From contig NMRB01000108.1 in assembly GCA_002633025.1 (NCBI GenBank), positions 333,282 through 397,281 of the forward strand: 64,000 nucleotides of DNA, in the 5' to 3' direction. A program made the position numbers and the translations under genes. This document shows, piece after piece, positions 63,720 to 64,000 of this stretch (the first letter of the stretch is position 1; every line of letters begins with the position of its first letter). The notes beneath the pieces are model-generated. The model was not told where the DNA came from, ran no database searches, and saw only the letters and a program-made list of their open reading frames with translations. The DNA comes from Notospermus geniculatus (Eukaryota > Nemertea > Pilidiophora > Heteronemertea > Lineidae).

Positions 63720-64000
63720 ATGACGAACGTTGGATACCGCGTCGTGACGTCGGATGTATTGCAAGAAGGGGAATTCGTTCAAAAGATTCTTGAGTTGGTG
63801 TCCATCTTTGATAACTACTTGGCAATATGTATCGTTGTTGTTGGAGCGATTGGTAATGTTTGCTGTTTTCTATTGCTTTCCCAGTCCAAGTACAGGTCAT
63901 CCTCAACATGCTATTATATGAAATCATTGGCCGTTTCTGATACCATCTACCTAATCTCAGAGTTAATAGAAGAATCGTTCGTGATATGGTCAATTGTGGA
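63720..64000 (+). CDS. Class A GPCR, partial, runs off window end
   Basis: From the ATG at 63720 an open frame continues to the last base. It reads through an extracellular N-terminus, TM1 with GAIGNVCCFLLLSQSKYRSS and TM2 with YYMKSLAVSDTIYLISE. This is clearly related to the intronless receptor at 60649-61674 (IFGNACCLLLLSQSKYKSS, MKSLAVSDSLYLISE). No splice donor is seen, so it is probably also intronless. The rest lies beyond the window. Confidence 0.85.
   Translation, partial: MTNVGYRVVTSDVLQEGEFVQKILELVSIFDNYLAICIVVVGAIGNVCCFLLLSQSKYRSSSTCYYMKSLAVSDTIYLISELIEESFVIWSIV

Overview
This looks like nuclear genomic DNA from a marine invertebrate. The genes are split by GT-AG introns. Introns and intergenic DNA are full of short fold-back (MITE-like) elements, and the palindromic words ACATGTAC and TAGGCCTA recur throughout. 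That mix, together with expanded FkbM methyltransferases and tandem class A GPCRs, fits an invertebrate deuterostome (amphioxus, hemichordate or echinoderm). I cannot fix the species. All supported genes lie on the + strand. There are three N stretches (40731-41009, 47442 and 62775), so this is a draft scaffold.

Layout. 1-6.86 kb: no gene recognised, several fold-back elements. 6.86-20.28 kb: a direct tandem duplication of about 6.2-7.1 kb, each copy holding the same two-exon FkbM-type methyltransferase gene; the copies differ mostly by synonymous changes and by which mobile elements they carry. 21.4-34.3 kb: two related claudin-like four-helix membrane protein genes (6 and 5 exons) with matching intron phases. 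35.8-55.2 kb: a tandem array of three-exon class A GPCR genes, three per unit (G1, G2, G3) in two units; the second unit lacks exon 1 of its first gene. 58.5-59.9 kb: a four-exon gene for a small secreted four-cysteine protein. 60.6-61.7 kb: an intronless class A GPCR, with a related one entering at 63.7 kb and running off the window.

Genes and context. The GPCR array and the claudin-like pair are local tandem expansions. The G1-G3 receptors lack the usual TM3-ECL2 cysteine pair, whereas the intronless receptor keeps it. The secreted protein sits 0.7 kb upstream of that receptor; a ligand-receptor link is only speculation.

Most striking features. (1) Duplicated units work as natural occupied/empty-site pairs, revealing many fold-back elements with TTAA target duplications. 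(2) A tract of about 1.4 kb is identical by eye between the two GPCR units and starts exactly at an assembly gap. (3) A long perfect palindrome abuts an N and is probably an assembly artefact. Either duplication could be real, or could be two haplotypes placed one after the other in the assembly; the sequence alone does not decide. All coordinates were read by eye and no alignment or search was run.
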